A stretch of 64,000 nucleotides of DNA from Citricoccus sp. SGAir0253 (GCF_005877055.1 NZ_CP039424.1:3259970-3323969), one strand, 5' to 3'; positions 48,981 through 58,508 are shown, counted from the first letter of the stretch. Numbers and translations are program-made. The notes: generated from the letters alone by a model not told the origin.

Positions 48981-49574
48981 ATGGCTCATCCCGTCCCGAG
49001 CGCGCCGAAGCGCACGCCGCTCACCGCATCGGTGGGCCGGCGCGTGCCGCCGCGGGCCGGGACCGGGCAGGGGGCCGGCGAGGGCGGCCCGAACGCCCTG
49101 CCCACCGTGGAGGAGGTCTCCGCCGGGGGCGTCGTGGTGCGCCGGCACCGCGGGGGGCTCGAGGTCGCCATCATCGCCCGGTACAACCGGGGCGGCCGGC
49201 TGGAGTGGTGCCTGCCCAAGGGCCACCCCGAGGGCGTGGAGACCCATGAGCAGGCCGCCGTGCGCGAGGTCGAGGAGGAGACCGGCATCGCCGGCGAGGT
49301 CCTCACCTCCCTGGGCTCGATCGACTACTGGTTCACCGTCTCCAGCCACCGCGTCCACAAGACCGTGCACCACTACCTGCTGCGCGCCACGGGCGGCGAG
49401 CTGACCACGGAGAACGACCCGGACCACGAGGCCGTGGACGTCGCGTGGGTGGAGCTCGAGGCGCTCAACGCCCGCCTGTCCTTCCCGAACGAGCGGCGCA
49501 TCGTGGACCTCGCCCGCGGCGTGCTGCCCGAGCACGGGGACCGGTTCATCGAGCTTCCGGGCCCGGACCGGTGA
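48981..49574 (+). CDS. Nudix hydrolase
   Basis: The 197-residue protein carries a full Nudix box GHPEGVETHEQAAVREVEEETGI pattern (residues about 81-103; catalytic glutamates in REVEEE). The N-terminal 40 residues are low complexity. Nudix proteins hydrolyse nucleoside diphosphates linked to other groups; the substrate is unknown. In actinobacteria this gene always sits between cca and murJ, suggesting a link to cell-wall precursor or tRNA metabolism. Its stop overlaps the murJ start codon (GTGA). A GTG at 48972 is an alternative start. Confidence 0.9.
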   Translation: MAHPVPSAPKRTPLTASVGRRVPPRAGTGQGAGEGGPNALPTVEEVSAGGVVVRRHRGGLEVAIIARYNRGGRLEWCLPKGHPEGVETHEQAAVREVEEETGIAGEVLTSLGSIDYWFTVSSHRVHKTVHHYLLRATGGELTTENDPDHEAVDVAWVELEALNARLSFPNERRIVDLARGVLPEHGDRFIELPGPDR

Positions 49575-51487
49575 GCCGGACCGACCGCACCGCCCCGCGC
49601 ACCACCGGCTCCGCCACGGGGCCGGACGCGCCCGTGCCCGCCGCGCCGGCCAGCGCCCCGGGCGACGGCACCACCGGGGGGACCGGCGCCGAACCGGCCG
49701 CAGGGAGCCCGACGGCGGCCGGCACCTCCCGCGAGACCGCCCCCGGCGGCACCGGGGCAGTGACCACCGCGCGGCTCGACGCCGGCAGCACCGCCCGCGC
49801 GAGCGCCATCATGGCCGCCGGCACCCTCGTCTCCCGCGTGCTCGGCTTCGTCCGCACGGCCCTGCTGGCCGTGGCGATCGGCTCCACCGCGATGGTCGCG
49901 GACATCTTCGAGTCCGCGAACACCATCCCCAACATCATCTACATGCTGCTGGCCGGTGGCGTGTTCAACGTCGTGCTGGTCCCGCAGCTGATCAAGGCGG
50001 CGAAGAAGCCCGACCAGGGCGCGGACTACACCTCCCGGTTGATCACCCTGGCGGTGATCGTCATGGCCGCGGCCACCCTCGTGGTCACGCTCGCGGCCGC
50101 GCCGATCATGCAGGCGCTGACCTCCAACTGGTCCCCGCCCATGCTCGCCCTGGGCACGGCCTTCGCCCTGTGGACGTTCCCCCAGATCTTCTTCTACGGG
50201 CTCTACGCGGTCCTGGGCCAGGTCCTCAACGCCCACGGGAGGTTCGGCGCCTACATGTGGGCCCCCGTGGCGAACAACGTGGTGGCCATCGCCGTGATCA
50301 GCCTGTACCTGGTCCTGTTCGGCTCGTTCAACGCCCGGGGGGACCAGCTCGCCGAGTGGAGCACCGCCCAGACCGTGCTGCTCGCGGGGGGCCACACCGT
50401 GGGCATCGTGGTCCAGGCCCTGGTCCTGTTCCTCCCGCTGCGGGGCCTGGGGCTGGGCCTGCGGCCGCGCTTCGGCTGGCGGGGCATGGGCCTGCGGTCC
50501 ACGGGCAAGCTGGCCGGCTACACGCTCGTCACCATGATGGCCGGCAACGTGGTGAACCTGCTGGTCGCGCGTCTCGTCTCGGGCGCCACCGAGGCGCGCG
50601 CCTCCCTCGGCGATCCCGGTGGGCCGGGAGGTGGGGCGGCCGGGGAACTCGGCGGCGCCGTCGTCGAGGCCTCCATCCCGGGCCTGTACGCCCTGAACAC
50701 GGCCCAGCTCATCACCGTCCTGCCGCACTCGGTGTTCGTGCTGTCCCTGGCCACCGTGCTGTTCAACCAGCTCACCCGTTCGCTGCACGACCGGGACGTG
50801 CCCGAGGCGCTGCGCACCGTGAGCCTGGGACTGCGCAGCTTCGCCGTGCCGATGATGTTCTCCACGGTGCTCGTCCTCGTCCTGGCCGGACCGCTCGGCC
50901 GCGTCTTCGGCGGCTCCTCGGCGACGGCGGCCGCCTCCGGCGTGGCCATCGGCCAGCTGCTCGTGCTGCTCGCCCTGGGCATGCCGTTCCGCTCGGCGCA
51001 CATCTACCTCATGCGCGTGTTCTACGCGGCCGAGAACGCCCGCATCCCCATGCTCGTCCAGGTCGGCACCGCCGCGTGCACGCTCGCCATCGCCTACGTG
51101 GGCTCCCTGTTCATCCCCACCTGGACCATGGCCTACCTCATCGTCGCCGTGTTCACGCTGCTGCACGTGGCCCAGTTCGCGGCCGCCCACGTGCTGGTGC
51201 GCCGCCACTACGGCGACTACGGCTCCGGTCGCGTGCTGGACACGTACCTGCGGACGGGACTGGCCGCCGTGGTCTCGGGCCTGGCCGGGGCGCTCGTGCT
51301 GTGGGCCATGGGCGGGTTCTCCGGGGGCTTCCCGTGGGCCTCGATCACCGGCGCGCTGGTGACGTGCGCCGTGGTGGGGACCGTCACGGCGGTCGTCTAC
51401 CTCGTGCTCCTGCGGGCCATGCGCCTGCCCGAGCTGGCCGCCTTCCTGGGGCCGTTGGCGCGCCGGATCCCCGGGCTGGGCCGGTGA
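49571..51487 (+). CDS. murJ: lipid II flippase MurJ (MviN)
   Basis: The 638-residue polytopic membrane protein flips lipid II to the outer face for peptidoglycan synthesis. After a disordered Thr/Gly/Ala-rich tail (1-75) the MOP-fold starts at ASAIMAAGTLVSRVLGFVRTALLAVAIG, with the conserved motif ADIFESANTIPNIIYMLLAGGVFNVVLVPQL; about 14 helices follow. In mycobacteria the same protein is fused at its C terminus to a pseudokinase and an extracellular domain; here those parts are in the next gene. The GTG at 49571 overlaps the Nudix stop. Confidence 0.94.
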   Translation: MSRTDRTAPRTTGSATGPDAPVPAAPASAPGDGTTGGTGAEPAAGSPTAAGTSRETAPGGTGAVTTARLDAGSTARASAIMAAGTLVSRVLGFVRTALLAVAIGSTAMVADIFESANTIPNIIYMLLAGGVFNVVLVPQLIKAAKKPDQGADYTSRLITLAVIVMAAATLVVTLAAAPIMQALTSNWSPPMLALGTAFALWTFPQIFFYGLYAVLGQVLNAHGRFGAYMWAPVANNVVAIAVISLYLVLFGSFNARGDQLAEWSTAQTVLLAGGHTVGIVVQALVLFLPLRGLGLGLRPRFGWRGMGLRSTGKLAGYTLVTMMAGNVVNLLVARLVSGATEARASLGDPGGPGGGAAGELGGAVVEASIPGLYALNTAQLITVLPHSVFVLSLATVLFNQLTRSLHDRDVPEALRTVSLGLRSFAVPMMFSTVLVLVLAGPLGRVFGGSSATAAASGVAIGQLLVLLALGMPFRSAHIYLMRVFYAAENARIPMLVQVGTAACTLAIAYVGSLFIPTWTMAYLIVAVFTLLHVAQFAAAHVLVRRHYGDYGSGRVLDTYLRTGLAAVVSGLAGALVLWAMGGFSGGFPWASITGALVTCAVVGTVTAVVYLVLLRAMRLPELAAFLGPLARRIPGLGR

Positions 51488-51643
51488 CTTTCCGCGTCCC
51501 GCCCCGGCGGTTCACGCACCTGCACGCCACGGACCGCCGTAGCATGGTCCCGACCACCCCCCGGGCTGGACGGTGTCCACGGACCGCCGGACACCACGGC
51601 CGCGCCGACCACACCGCCCGGGCCACCGACCTGGAGGAGCACC

Positions 51644-53794
51644 GTGCCGCAGCCCATTGAAGAGGGAATGGTCCTCGGAGGCCGATACCTCGTCACCGGA
51701 CACGTGCTGACCTCGGCGGACCAGGACATGGTGCTCGACGGCCGCGACCAGGTGCTGAACCGGGACGTCTCCATCCTCGTCGCCTCCCCCGCCCACGCCA
51801 CGCAGGTGGCCACCTCCGCCCGTGAGCTGGCCACGGGCGAGCGCCAGGGCACCCTCCAGGTGCTGGACCTGGGCCTGAGCGAGGGCCGGACCTACCTGAT
51901 CGCCGGCGGCACGCCCGAGCCGGACGAGCTGCTGGACATGGCCCGCGAGCAGCAGGTCTACGTGGAGCCCTTCCACACCGACACGCTGGGCTCCGAGATC
52001 TTCGGCGAGGCCCGCACCTACGAGCCCCACGTCTACGAGGACGACGACGAGTACTACGAGGAGCTCGACGACAGCTTCGCCGAGGAGGGCACCCCGAAGC
52101 GGCGCCCCCGCTTCCTCAAGGGCATCTCCGAGCGCCTCAGCCAGCGCCTCGGCTCCGACGACGCCGCCCGCGACGCCGTGACCGGCGCCGGTGCCTCCGG
52201 TGCCCCTGGCGTGGACGGCACCCGCGCCGAAGGGGAGCCCACGGCGGACCAGCGCCCCGCCGGGCCGCCGCTGCCGGACACCGTGAGCGACGACGAGTGG
52301 ACCGGCGCCCACGACGAGGTCGCCCTCGAGCCCGGCAGCTCCGATCGGGCCGGTCGGGGCGGCGGGGACGACGACGCCGGCCGGGACACCACGCCCGGCG
52401 CAGGGCCGTCGCGGGTCGAGGACCAGCACGGCGGCGCGGCCACCCTGGGCGGGGCGGCGGCCGGTTCCGCGGCCGCCGGCGCCGCTGCGGGATCCTCCCG
52501 GCGCGAGGAGGACGCCACCCGCCCGGTCACCACGACCACGGCAGCGGACGCGCGCGTCGACGAGCACGCCACCCGGCCCACGACCACGGCCCCGGCGGCG
52601 GACCGGCGCGGCACCGAGGACGCCACGCAGGCCGTCCCCGCGGCGGGACGCCCCCTTCGCGACGCGGACGCGACCCGCCCGGTCCGGGCCGTCCCGGCGG
52701 CCGGGACCGGCGAGGACGGACTGGTGGACACCGGTGAGGTGCCGCGCCCCGGCTCGGCCACCGCCGTCTCGGGGTCCGCCGGTGGCACGGGCGGACGGGG
52801 AGCCTCCGCCGAGGCCGGACCGGCCGGCCCTCCTCCGGCCCGGAGCCCCAAGGTGAGCCTGTGGTCCGACGATGACGAGGACGACCGCCAGGCCGCCGGA
52901 CGTGGTCGGGACGGCCGTCCGGGCCGGTCCCGCAAGGGCCTGGGAACCGCCGCAGCGGGCGGGGCCGTCGCCGCCGGGGCGGCCACCGCCGCGGCCGCCG
53001 GCCGTGGTCCCGTGGACGAGGATGCCCGCGGCGCGGGCCCCCGCGGCCTCGACGGGCCGGACGAGCGCCACGCCGGTGGCGGCAGGGGCCGCGGGAATGA
53101 CTCCGCTGAGGACGACGACGCCCCGTACCAGGACGACGAGCGGCCGCGCGGTGCGCGCTGGATCCTGGGCGGCATCCTGGTCCTGCTGCTCGTCCTGGGC
53201 GGGGTCTTCGCCTTCAACCTGCTCGGCAACAACCGCCAGCCGGTGGCCGACGATCCCGGGTCCAGCGCTCCGGCCTCTCCCGGATCCGACGGTTCCGCGT
53301 CAGGCTCGCCGGCCCCGTCCTCCGACCTCCCCGAGCCGGTGATCGCCGGGGCCTCCCGGCTGGTCCCGGACCAGCCGGGCCTCAGCGCGGAGACCGACTC
53401 GACGCTGCCGAACGCCATCGACGGCAATCCGGCGACCGCGTGGCAGCCGTACTCCTTCGCCCAGCCCGCGTTCGGCGGCTACGCCTCCTCCATGGCGCTC
53501 GTCATCGAGCTCGAGGAGGACAGCGCGATCAGCCAGGTGGACATCACCCAGAACAACGGCACCGGAGGCTCCTTCTCGGTGCTGCTCAACGACAGCCCCG
53601 AGCTGGACGGCGCGCGGCAGATCGCCGAGGGTTCCTTCACCGGTCCCCAGGTGAGCGTCCCGGTGAACGCCGAGGACGGCGCCCCCGCCTCCGCTCGGTA
53701 CGTCATCATCAACTTCACGGAGCTGCCGCGACTGTCCAACGCCTCCGGCAACCTGCCCTACGGCCTGCGCATCGCCGAGGTGCAGGTCCAGTAG
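51644..53794 (+). CDS. membrane protein with degenerate kinase N-lobe and discoidin-like extracellular domain
   Basis: This 716-residue protein follows murJ. Residues about 6-105 resemble only the N-lobe of a Ser/Thr kinase (GGRYLVTGHVLTSADQDMVLDGRDQVLNRDVSILVA), but the catalytic lysine is absent (VSILVA in place of VAVK) and no C-lobe, HRD or DFG motif follows. Residues 130-500 are a very long acidic, Ala/Gly/Thr-rich linker. A membrane helix (505-527, WILGGILVLLLVLGGVFAF) leads to a periplasmic domain (about 565-716) with the discoidin-like pattern NAIDGNPATAWQPYSF. In Mycobacterium the equivalents are fused to MurJ; here the pieces are a separate gene with a reduced kinase. GTG start with a GGAGGAG site. 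Probably links lipid II flipping to regulation. Confidence 0.7.
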   Translation: MPQPIEEGMVLGGRYLVTGHVLTSADQDMVLDGRDQVLNRDVSILVASPAHATQVATSARELATGERQGTLQVLDLGLSEGRTYLIAGGTPEPDELLDMAREQQVYVEPFHTDTLGSEIFGEARTYEPHVYEDDDEYYEELDDSFAEEGTPKRRPRFLKGISERLSQRLGSDDAARDAVTGAGASGAPGVDGTRAEGEPTADQRPAGPPLPDTVSDDEWTGAHDEVALEPGSSDRAGRGGGDDDAGRDTTPGAGPSRVEDQHGGAATLGGAAAGSAAAGAAAGSSRREEDATRPVTTTTAADARVDEHATRPTTTAPAADRRGTEDATQAVPAAGRPLRDADATRPVRAVPAAGTGEDGLVDTGEVPRPGSATAVSGSAGGTGGRGASAEAGPAGPPPARSPKVSLWSDDDEDDRQAAGRGRDGRPGRSRKGLGTAAAGGAVAAGAATAAAAGRGPVDEDARGAGPRGLDGPDERHAGGGRGRGNDSAEDDDAPYQDDERPRGARWILGGILVLLLVLGGVFAFNLLGNNRQPVADDPGSSAPASPGSDGSASGSPAPSSDLPEPVIAGASRLVPDQPGLSAETDSTLPNAIDGNPATAWQPYSFAQPAFGGYASSMALVIELEEDSAISQVDITQNNGTGGSFSVLLNDSPELDGARQIAEGSFTGPQVSVPVNAEDGAPASARYVIINFTELPRLSNASGNLPYGLRIAEVQVQ

Positions 53795-53856
53795 GAGTCT
53801 CCTCCTCCGGTGTCCCCACAGGCGGCTTCCGCCCGGGGGACACCGGGACGCGCCAC

Positions 53857-53882
53857 GGAATAGGTTCCCCTAGGGTGGTGTT
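53857..53882 (+). promoter_or_regulatory. SigR-type promoter for trxB-trxA
   Basis: The sequence is GGAAT (53857-53861), then exactly 18 bp, then GTT (53880-53882). This is the thiol-oxidative-stress sigma-factor consensus GGAAT-N18-GTT, known from actinobacterial trxBA operons. It lies 38 bp before the GTG of trxB. The match is perfect. Confidence 0.85.
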
Positions 53883-53920
53883 CCACCCATGAGACCACCC
53901 CTTACCGTGAAGGAAGTACC

Positions 53921-54895
53921 GTGACCGAGGCTGTTGAGTCCACCGACGTCGTGCGCGACGTCGTCATCGTCGGATCGGGACCGGCGGGCTACACCGCCGC
54001 CATCTACGCGGCGCGCGCCAACCTGGCCCCCCTCGTGGTCGCCGGCTCGGTGACCGCCGGCGGCGAGCTGATGAACACCACCGACGTCGAGAACTTCCCC
54101 GGCTTCCCCGAGGGCATCCTCGGGCCCGAGCTGATGGGCCACCTGGAGAAGCAGGCCACCCGCTTCGGCGCCGAGGTGCTGTACGAGGACGTCGTCTCGG
54201 TGGACCTGGAGGCCGAGCCCAAGGTGGTCACCCTGGGCAACGGTTCCGAGTACCGCACCCACGCCGTGGTCCTGGCGACCGGCTCGGCGTACCGCGAACT
54301 GGGCGTGGAGGGCGAGAAGCGGCTCTCCGGGCACGGCGTCAGCTGGTGCGCCACGTGCGACGGCTTCTTCTTCCGCGACCAGAACATCGCGGTGGTCGGC
54401 GGCGGCGACTCCGCGATGGAGGAGGCCCTCTTCCTGACCAAGTTCGCCTCCACGGTGACCGTCATCCACCGCCGGGACGAGCTGCGCGCCTCGAAGACCA
54501 TGGCGGACCGTGCCCTGGCCCACGAGAAGATCGACTTCATCTGGGACACCGAGGTCACGGGCCTGGAGGGCGAGGACAAGCTGAAGACGCTGCAGCTGCG
54601 CAACCTCAAGACGGGCGCCGAGTCCACCCTCGACGTCACCGGCCTGTTCGTGGCCATCGGTTCCGACCCGCGCGTGGACCTCGTGCGCGACCAGCTCGAG
54701 CTGACGGACAAGGGCACCATCAAGGTTGACTACCCCAGCTCCCGGACCTCGATCCCTGGCGTCTTCGCCGCCGGAGACGTCACGGATCCCACCTACCGCC
54801 AGGCCATCACGGCCGCGGGCAGCGGCTGCGTGGCCGCCCAGGACGTCGAGCACTACCTCGCCGACGTCAAGGACCTTGCCGCGGCCGCGTCCTAG
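53921..54895 (+). CDS. trxB: thioredoxin reductase
   Basis: The 324-residue flavoprotein passes electrons from NADPH to thioredoxin. The FAD motif is VIVGSGPAGYTAAIYAAR (about 15-32), the redox cysteines are Cys143 and Cys146 in WCATCDG, and the NADPH motif is AVVGGGDSAMEEA. The C-terminal FAD block is FAAGDVTD. GTG start. It is followed by trxA after 74 bp, making the standard trxBA operon, and it is preceded by a SigR promoter. Confidence 0.97.
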   Translation: MTEAVESTDVVRDVVIVGSGPAGYTAAIYAARANLAPLVVAGSVTAGGELMNTTDVENFPGFPEGILGPELMGHLEKQATRFGAEVLYEDVVSVDLEAEPKVVTLGNGSEYRTHAVVLATGSAYRELGVEGEKRLSGHGVSWCATCDGFFFRDQNIAVVGGGDSAMEEALFLTKFASTVTVIHRRDELRASKTMADRALAHEKIDFIWDTEVTGLEGEDKLKTLQLRNLKTGAESTLDVTGLFVAIGSDPRVDLVRDQLELTDKGTIKVDYPSSRTSIPGVFAAGDVTDPTYRQAITAAGSGCVAAQDVEHYLADVKDLAAAAS

Positions 54896-54969
54896 TCGAC
54901 CACCCCGATCCAGACCACCGGCGTGGTCGCACCGTACCGCGCCGCCGTTCCAGCAACCCAGGAGGAACC

Positions 54970-55293
54970 ATGAGCACCATCGACGTCACCGACCAGGACT
55001 TCCAGGACAAGGTCCTCAACTCCGACAAGCCCGTCATCGTGGACTTCTGGGCCGAGTGGTGCGGCCCGTGCCGCATGCTCACGCCCGTGCTCGAGGAGAT
55101 CGCGGCCGAGAACTCGGACAAGATCACCGTGGCCAAGCTCAACGTGGACGACAACCCCCAGGCGGCCTCCACCTACGGCATCACCAGCATCCCGGCCGTG
55201 ATGGTCTTCAAGGGTGGCGAGAAGGTCGCCACGTCGATCGGCGCCAAGCCGAAGCAGGTCCTCGAGGCGGAGTTCGCCGAGTACCTGAAGTGA
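54970..55293 (+). CDS. trxA: thioredoxin
   Basis: The 107-residue thioredoxin has the active site WCGPC (Cys31 and Cys34) and the cis-proline in SIPAVM. It is the cytoplasmic disulfide reductant regenerated by TrxB. AGGAGGAA precedes its ATG. A 15-bp perfect terminator follows 27 bp after the stop. Confidence 0.98.
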   Translation: MSTIDVTDQDFQDKVLNSDKPVIVDFWAEWCGPCRMLTPVLEEIAAENSDKITVAKLNVDDNPQAASTYGITSIPAVMVFKGGEKVATSIGAKPKQVLEAEFAEYLK

Positions 55294-55319
55294 GTTGAAG
55301 GGGCTTGTGCCCCTGACGC

Positions 55320-55353
55320 CGTAGGCCCCGCTCCTCTCGGAGCGGGGCCTACG
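55320..55353. terminator. terminator after trxA, shared with parB
   Basis: A perfect 15-bp inverted repeat (55320-55334 and 55339-55353, loop TCTC) lies between the convergent stops of trxA and parB. It can end both transcripts. Confidence 0.85.
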
Positions 55354-55402
55354 TGTTCCCAGGGCCTGACGGAAGCCGTCTCCGTCAGGACCTAGTCACT
55401 GG

Positions 55403-56968
55403 TCAGTGCTGTCCGGCGTTTGCCCCTGATGGCTGGATCAGGGCCATGATGCGGTTGAGGTCCTCCACGGAGGCGAAGTCGATGGCGATCTTCCCCTTGC
55501 GGGCACCGAGGGTGATCTTCACGGTGGTGTCCAACTGGTCCGTCAGGGTGTTCGCCAGGTAGTCCAGTCGTTCATGTCGCTCGGTCCGCGGGGCGCGTGC
55601 CTTGGGCTGGGCCTGGCGGATGCCCTCCTGCAGGGACACCAGTTCCTCCGTCGCACGGACGGAGAGCCCCTCCGAGACCACCTTCTGGGCCAGCCTCTCC
55701 ATCTCGGCCGGGTCCACCAGGGCCAGCAGGGCACGGGCATGGCCGGCCGAGAGGACGCCGGAGGCCACGCGACGCTGGACCAGCGGGGGAAGCTTCAGCA
55801 GGCGGAGCGTATTGGAGATCTGGGGCCGGGAGCGGCCGATGCGGGAGGAGAGCTCCTCCTGGGTACAGGCGAAGTCCTCCAGCAGCTGCTCGTACGCGGC
55901 GGCCTCCTCGAGGGGGTTGAGCTGGCTCCGGTGCAGGTTCTCCAGAAGGGCATCGCGCAGCAGGTCCGTGTCCGCCGTGTGCCGGACGATCGCCGGGATC
56001 TCGGAGAGGCCCGCCCGCTGGCTGGCACGCCAGCGCCGCTCGCCCATGACGAGTTCGTAGGGAGTGGGGCCGTCCACCTCCCGCACCACGATCGGCTGCA
56101 GGACGCCGACCTCCGTAATGGAGGCGACGAGCTCGGCCATGTCGTCCTCGTCGAAGACCTCGCGCGGCTGGCGGGGGTTCGGATGGATGTCGGCGACCCG
56201 GACGGCCTTCAACTCCGCGGACCCGGCCTCGCCGCCCACCGCCGCGGCGGTCGAGCCGGCCTGGGAGGACCGTGCCGAGCCTCCCGGCGTCTTATCAACC
56301 TGAATCGCTGGATCAATCGCATCAGACTGGCCCGGCTGGTCGGCCGCCGCGCTCCCGGCGCGTGACGGGGCAGGGCTCCGAGGGGTGCGCAGGATCTTCA
56401 CGGCATCCACGCCTGGCATGCTCGCCCTCTGGCGAGCCGTGGCCTTCGAGCCGGACGCCTGCCGACCGTTGGCCCGCGGCTCCGCCCGTCGGTCCGGGAA
56501 GAACACGTCCACCGGTCGGCGCTTCTCGGTGGAGGCACCATCCTCCTCCGGAGAGGGCAGGTAACGGCGGGCGACATCCTCCACGGTGTCCGCCTCGTCG
56601 GGCTCGGCCGCCTGCTGTCCGCCCTCGCCGGCGCCACGATCGTCCACCGGCGAGTCGCCGGGGGTGGCCAGAGAGTCGACCAGGGGCGCTCCTGGCGCAG
56701 CCTCGTCCCGGGAGGATGAGTCGACCTCGGTCGGCATCTCGGTCGATAGGGTGGACTCCTGCGCACCCGGGGTCACGCCTGAGGGTGATGCTGATGCGGC
56801 CGACGTCGGCGACTCGGCGACGCCCCCCGCGGCCGAGGATGGCGCCGTGGTGGTCGGAGCGGAGGGATCATCCGAGGGAGGAGCCAGCGGGGGCTGCGGA
56901 TCCGCCTCCGCCGTGCTCTGGATGAGCGCCTCCAGGCCGCGCCCCAAACCTCGCCGATTCTTCTTCAC
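55403..56968 (-). CDS. parB: chromosome-partitioning protein ParB
   Basis: The 521-residue ParB starts [15 protein letters not shown], the conserved N-terminal ParA-activating patch (1-16). A disordered Ser/Pro/Thr/Glu-rich linker of about 235 residues (17-252) follows, far longer than usual. The ParB core starts at about 253 ([15 protein letters not shown]), with the CTP-binding box GERRWRAS (309-316) and the [26 protein letters not shown] (about 369-392), and ends in the dimer domain [14 protein letters not shown]. The HTH recognises parS. The gene is downstream of parA as usual, but a 2.27-kb parS-rich gap separates them instead of direct abutment. Expression must therefore have its own promoter within the gap or long read-through. 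Confidence 0.96.
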   Translation of the reverse strand: MKKNRRGLGRGLEALIQSTAEADPQPPLAPPSDDPSAPTTTAPSSAAGGVAESPTSAASASPSGVTPGAQESTLSTEMPTEVDSSSRDEAAPGAPLVDSLATPGDSPVDDRGAGEGGQQAAEPDEADTVEDVARRYLPSPEEDGASTEKRRPVDVFFPDRRAEPRANGRQASGSKATARQRASMPGVDAVKILRTPRSPAPSRAGSAAADQPGQSDAIDPAIQVDKTPGGSARSSQAGSTAAAVGGEAGSAELKAVRVADIHPNPRQPREVFDEDDMAELVASITEVGVLQPIVVREVDGPTPYELVMGERRWRASQRAGLSEIPAIVRHTADTDLLRDALLENLHRSQLNPLEEAAAYEQLLEDFACTQEELSSRIGRSRPQISNTLRLLKLPPLVQRRVASGVLSAGHARALLALVDPAEMERLAQKVVSEGLSVRATEELVSLQEGIRQAQPKARAPRTERHERLDYLANTLTDQLDTTVKITLGARKGKIAIDFASVEDLNRIMALIQPSGANAGQH

Positions 56969-57012
56969 GAAAACTCCTCACATCCCGCCAGCGTCCTCAT
57001 CCAGTCTACGTC

Positions 57013-57026
57013 GTTTCACGTGAAAC
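57013..57026. promoter_or_regulatory. parS: parS site 1
   Basis: GTTTCACGTGAAAC, a perfect full palindrome, 45 bp upstream of the parB start; it could overlap the parB promoter. Confidence 0.95.
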
Positions 57027-57168
57027 CCGCCTCACGGCTCAGCGTGCAGGAACCACTGCAACGGATTTCCGCGTTCGCACACGCCTCCATGCCCTCGTCC
57101 ATGATCAGACCCCGGCTGGCGAAAGCGGAACTGGGCGTTCCTGCTCCAGGGGCTTGATGTATGGGTCT

Positions 57169-57182
57169 GTTCCACGTGAAAC
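57169..57182. promoter_or_regulatory. parS: parS site 2
   Basis: GTTCCACGTGAAAC, preceded by T (TGTTCC...), close to the consensus. Confidence 0.93.
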
Positions 57183-57360
57183 TCCATCGGTTGCGGGGAC
57201 TTCGTCGTTCTCCAGGACTGAATCGCAGCTTGCACCCTGGGCTCCAGTAAGCCGCTGGGGCCACGATCGGTCGGCCAATACCCATTTCACGAGCTTGCAA
57301 TCGGCCCACGACGAGTGAGAGACAGCCGAGCCACGCCACGCGGCGGCCATCCGCGAGCGT

Positions 57361-57374
57361 GTTCCACGTGAAAC
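57361..57374. promoter_or_regulatory. parS: parS site 3
   Basis: GTTCCACGTGAAAC. Confidence 0.93.
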
Positions 57375-57620
57375 GAAGCCAAAGGATGCGCACCGTCTTT
57401 CATCCGTGCACCACGGGGCGCACATGCTGGGTCACGGGGACACCCCTCGCCTTCGCTCGCCAGCACAGCGGCACGTGGCCCCCGACTCCAAGAACTGATG
57501 CGGGCCACGAGCCACGATGGAGCCGACGCCGAGGGTGGTCGTGAGCGGCGCGGGCGACCATCCCGTCTCGGCCGAAACTCGTTCCACCATGTTCGATGTC
57601 CTTCAGCAAGGGCAGGTCCG

Positions 57621-57634
57621 GTTTCACGTGAAAC
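57621..57634. promoter_or_regulatory. parS: parS site 4
   Basis: GTTTCACGTGAAAC, full palindrome. Confidence 0.94.
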
Positions 57635-57709
57635 GCCGGAGCGCGGACACACATCGTGCTGGCCGACGGTCAGACCCGGCTCAGCGAGGGCGGAACAGGG
57701 CCTGTTCTC

Positions 57710-57723
57710 GTTCCACGTGAAAC
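57710..57723. promoter_or_regulatory. parS: parS site 5
   Basis: GTTCCACGTGAAAC. It lies only 75 bp from site 4. Confidence 0.93.
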
Positions 57724-58133
57724 GTCAGGGTGACTGCCGAGTACTCGATGCGCACCGTCCGCTACAAGGAGGGGTGCAGCAGGGACCGCCAGGTCATGTT
57801 CGCGTTCAGGGGTGACGATCTGCTGGCCCCAGAGAGCCAGTGGGACGCCATAGCGCCTTTCGGGCCGTGGCTGTGGGTGATGCCGACGAGCGAGCTGTAC
57901 ACCGTTCACGGGGGATCCGGTTGGGCCAGCACAGGCCAAGATCGAGTGCTCTGTGAGGCGACGATCGATGTGCCGGGGTACAGGCGCCGACAGGGTGCGG
58001 CAGGACCGTCGACGTCCGTACTCGTATCTCGTGGTCGATGGCTCGCCCGGACCTGCTCCGGAAACCAGACGACCCCAGACAGAGAGAATCACTGCCCTTC
58101 CATCCCGGGCCGCTTCCTCGGGGGGGGTTGGTC

Positions 58134-58147
58134 GTTTCACGTGGAAC
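58134..58147. promoter_or_regulatory. parS: parS site 6
   Basis: GTTTCACGTGGAAC. It forms a close pair with site 7, 34 bp apart centre to centre. Confidence 0.92.
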
Positions 58148-58167
58148 GTCCGTGAGGGTTCGGGCAT

Positions 58168-58181
58168 GTTCCACGTGAAAC
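58168..58181. promoter_or_regulatory. parS: parS site 7
   Basis: TGTTCC-type, GTTCCACGTGAAAC. Confidence 0.93.
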
Positions 58182-58494
58182 GCCGAGCTCAGCGGGGCGT
58201 CCGTCGTCGGCGGCCCCCAGCATGACGGTTCCCGACGTGGAGGGGTCGGCGAATCCTCAGGGCTGACCATCCGGGCCAAGGGGCACCTCTCGTGTGGGAG
58301 CATGTCGAGATCCGAGGATCGGTGAGAGGTGGTCGACGTCTGGCCCACGTGTCGCCTCCTCGCGTGGGCATTGTTGGGATCTCAGGCCTGCGGGCGCGTC
58401 CACCATGCCACGACGTCCCCCCTGTCCTGGACGTTGATCCGTGCCGAAGGACGGCCGCGGTCCATGGGCTGTGGGGCATGGACCGTGACTGTGT

Positions 58495-58508
58495 GTTCCA
58501 CGTGGAAC
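58495..58508. promoter_or_regulatory. parS: parS site 8
   Basis: GTTCCACGTGGAAC, a perfect palindrome with both C/G variant positions. Confidence 0.92.

Noticed and set aside
45664..49404. Very long open frames opposite or out of frame with fhs, cca and neighbouring genes
   Set aside because: High GC removes stop codons from other frames. The products are Arg/Pro/Ala/Gly-rich without domains and overlap genes with clear families.
55403..56968. The long ParB linker as a separate inserted gene or intein
   Set aside because: The frame is continuous, and the segment has no splice-domain motifs or start signal of its own. It is disordered sequence.
57730..58155. A 141-residue frame in the parA-parB gap
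   Set aside because: It lacks a ribosome-binding site and a recognisable family, its codon use differs from real genes here, and it includes a parS site. The gap is best seen as non-coding.
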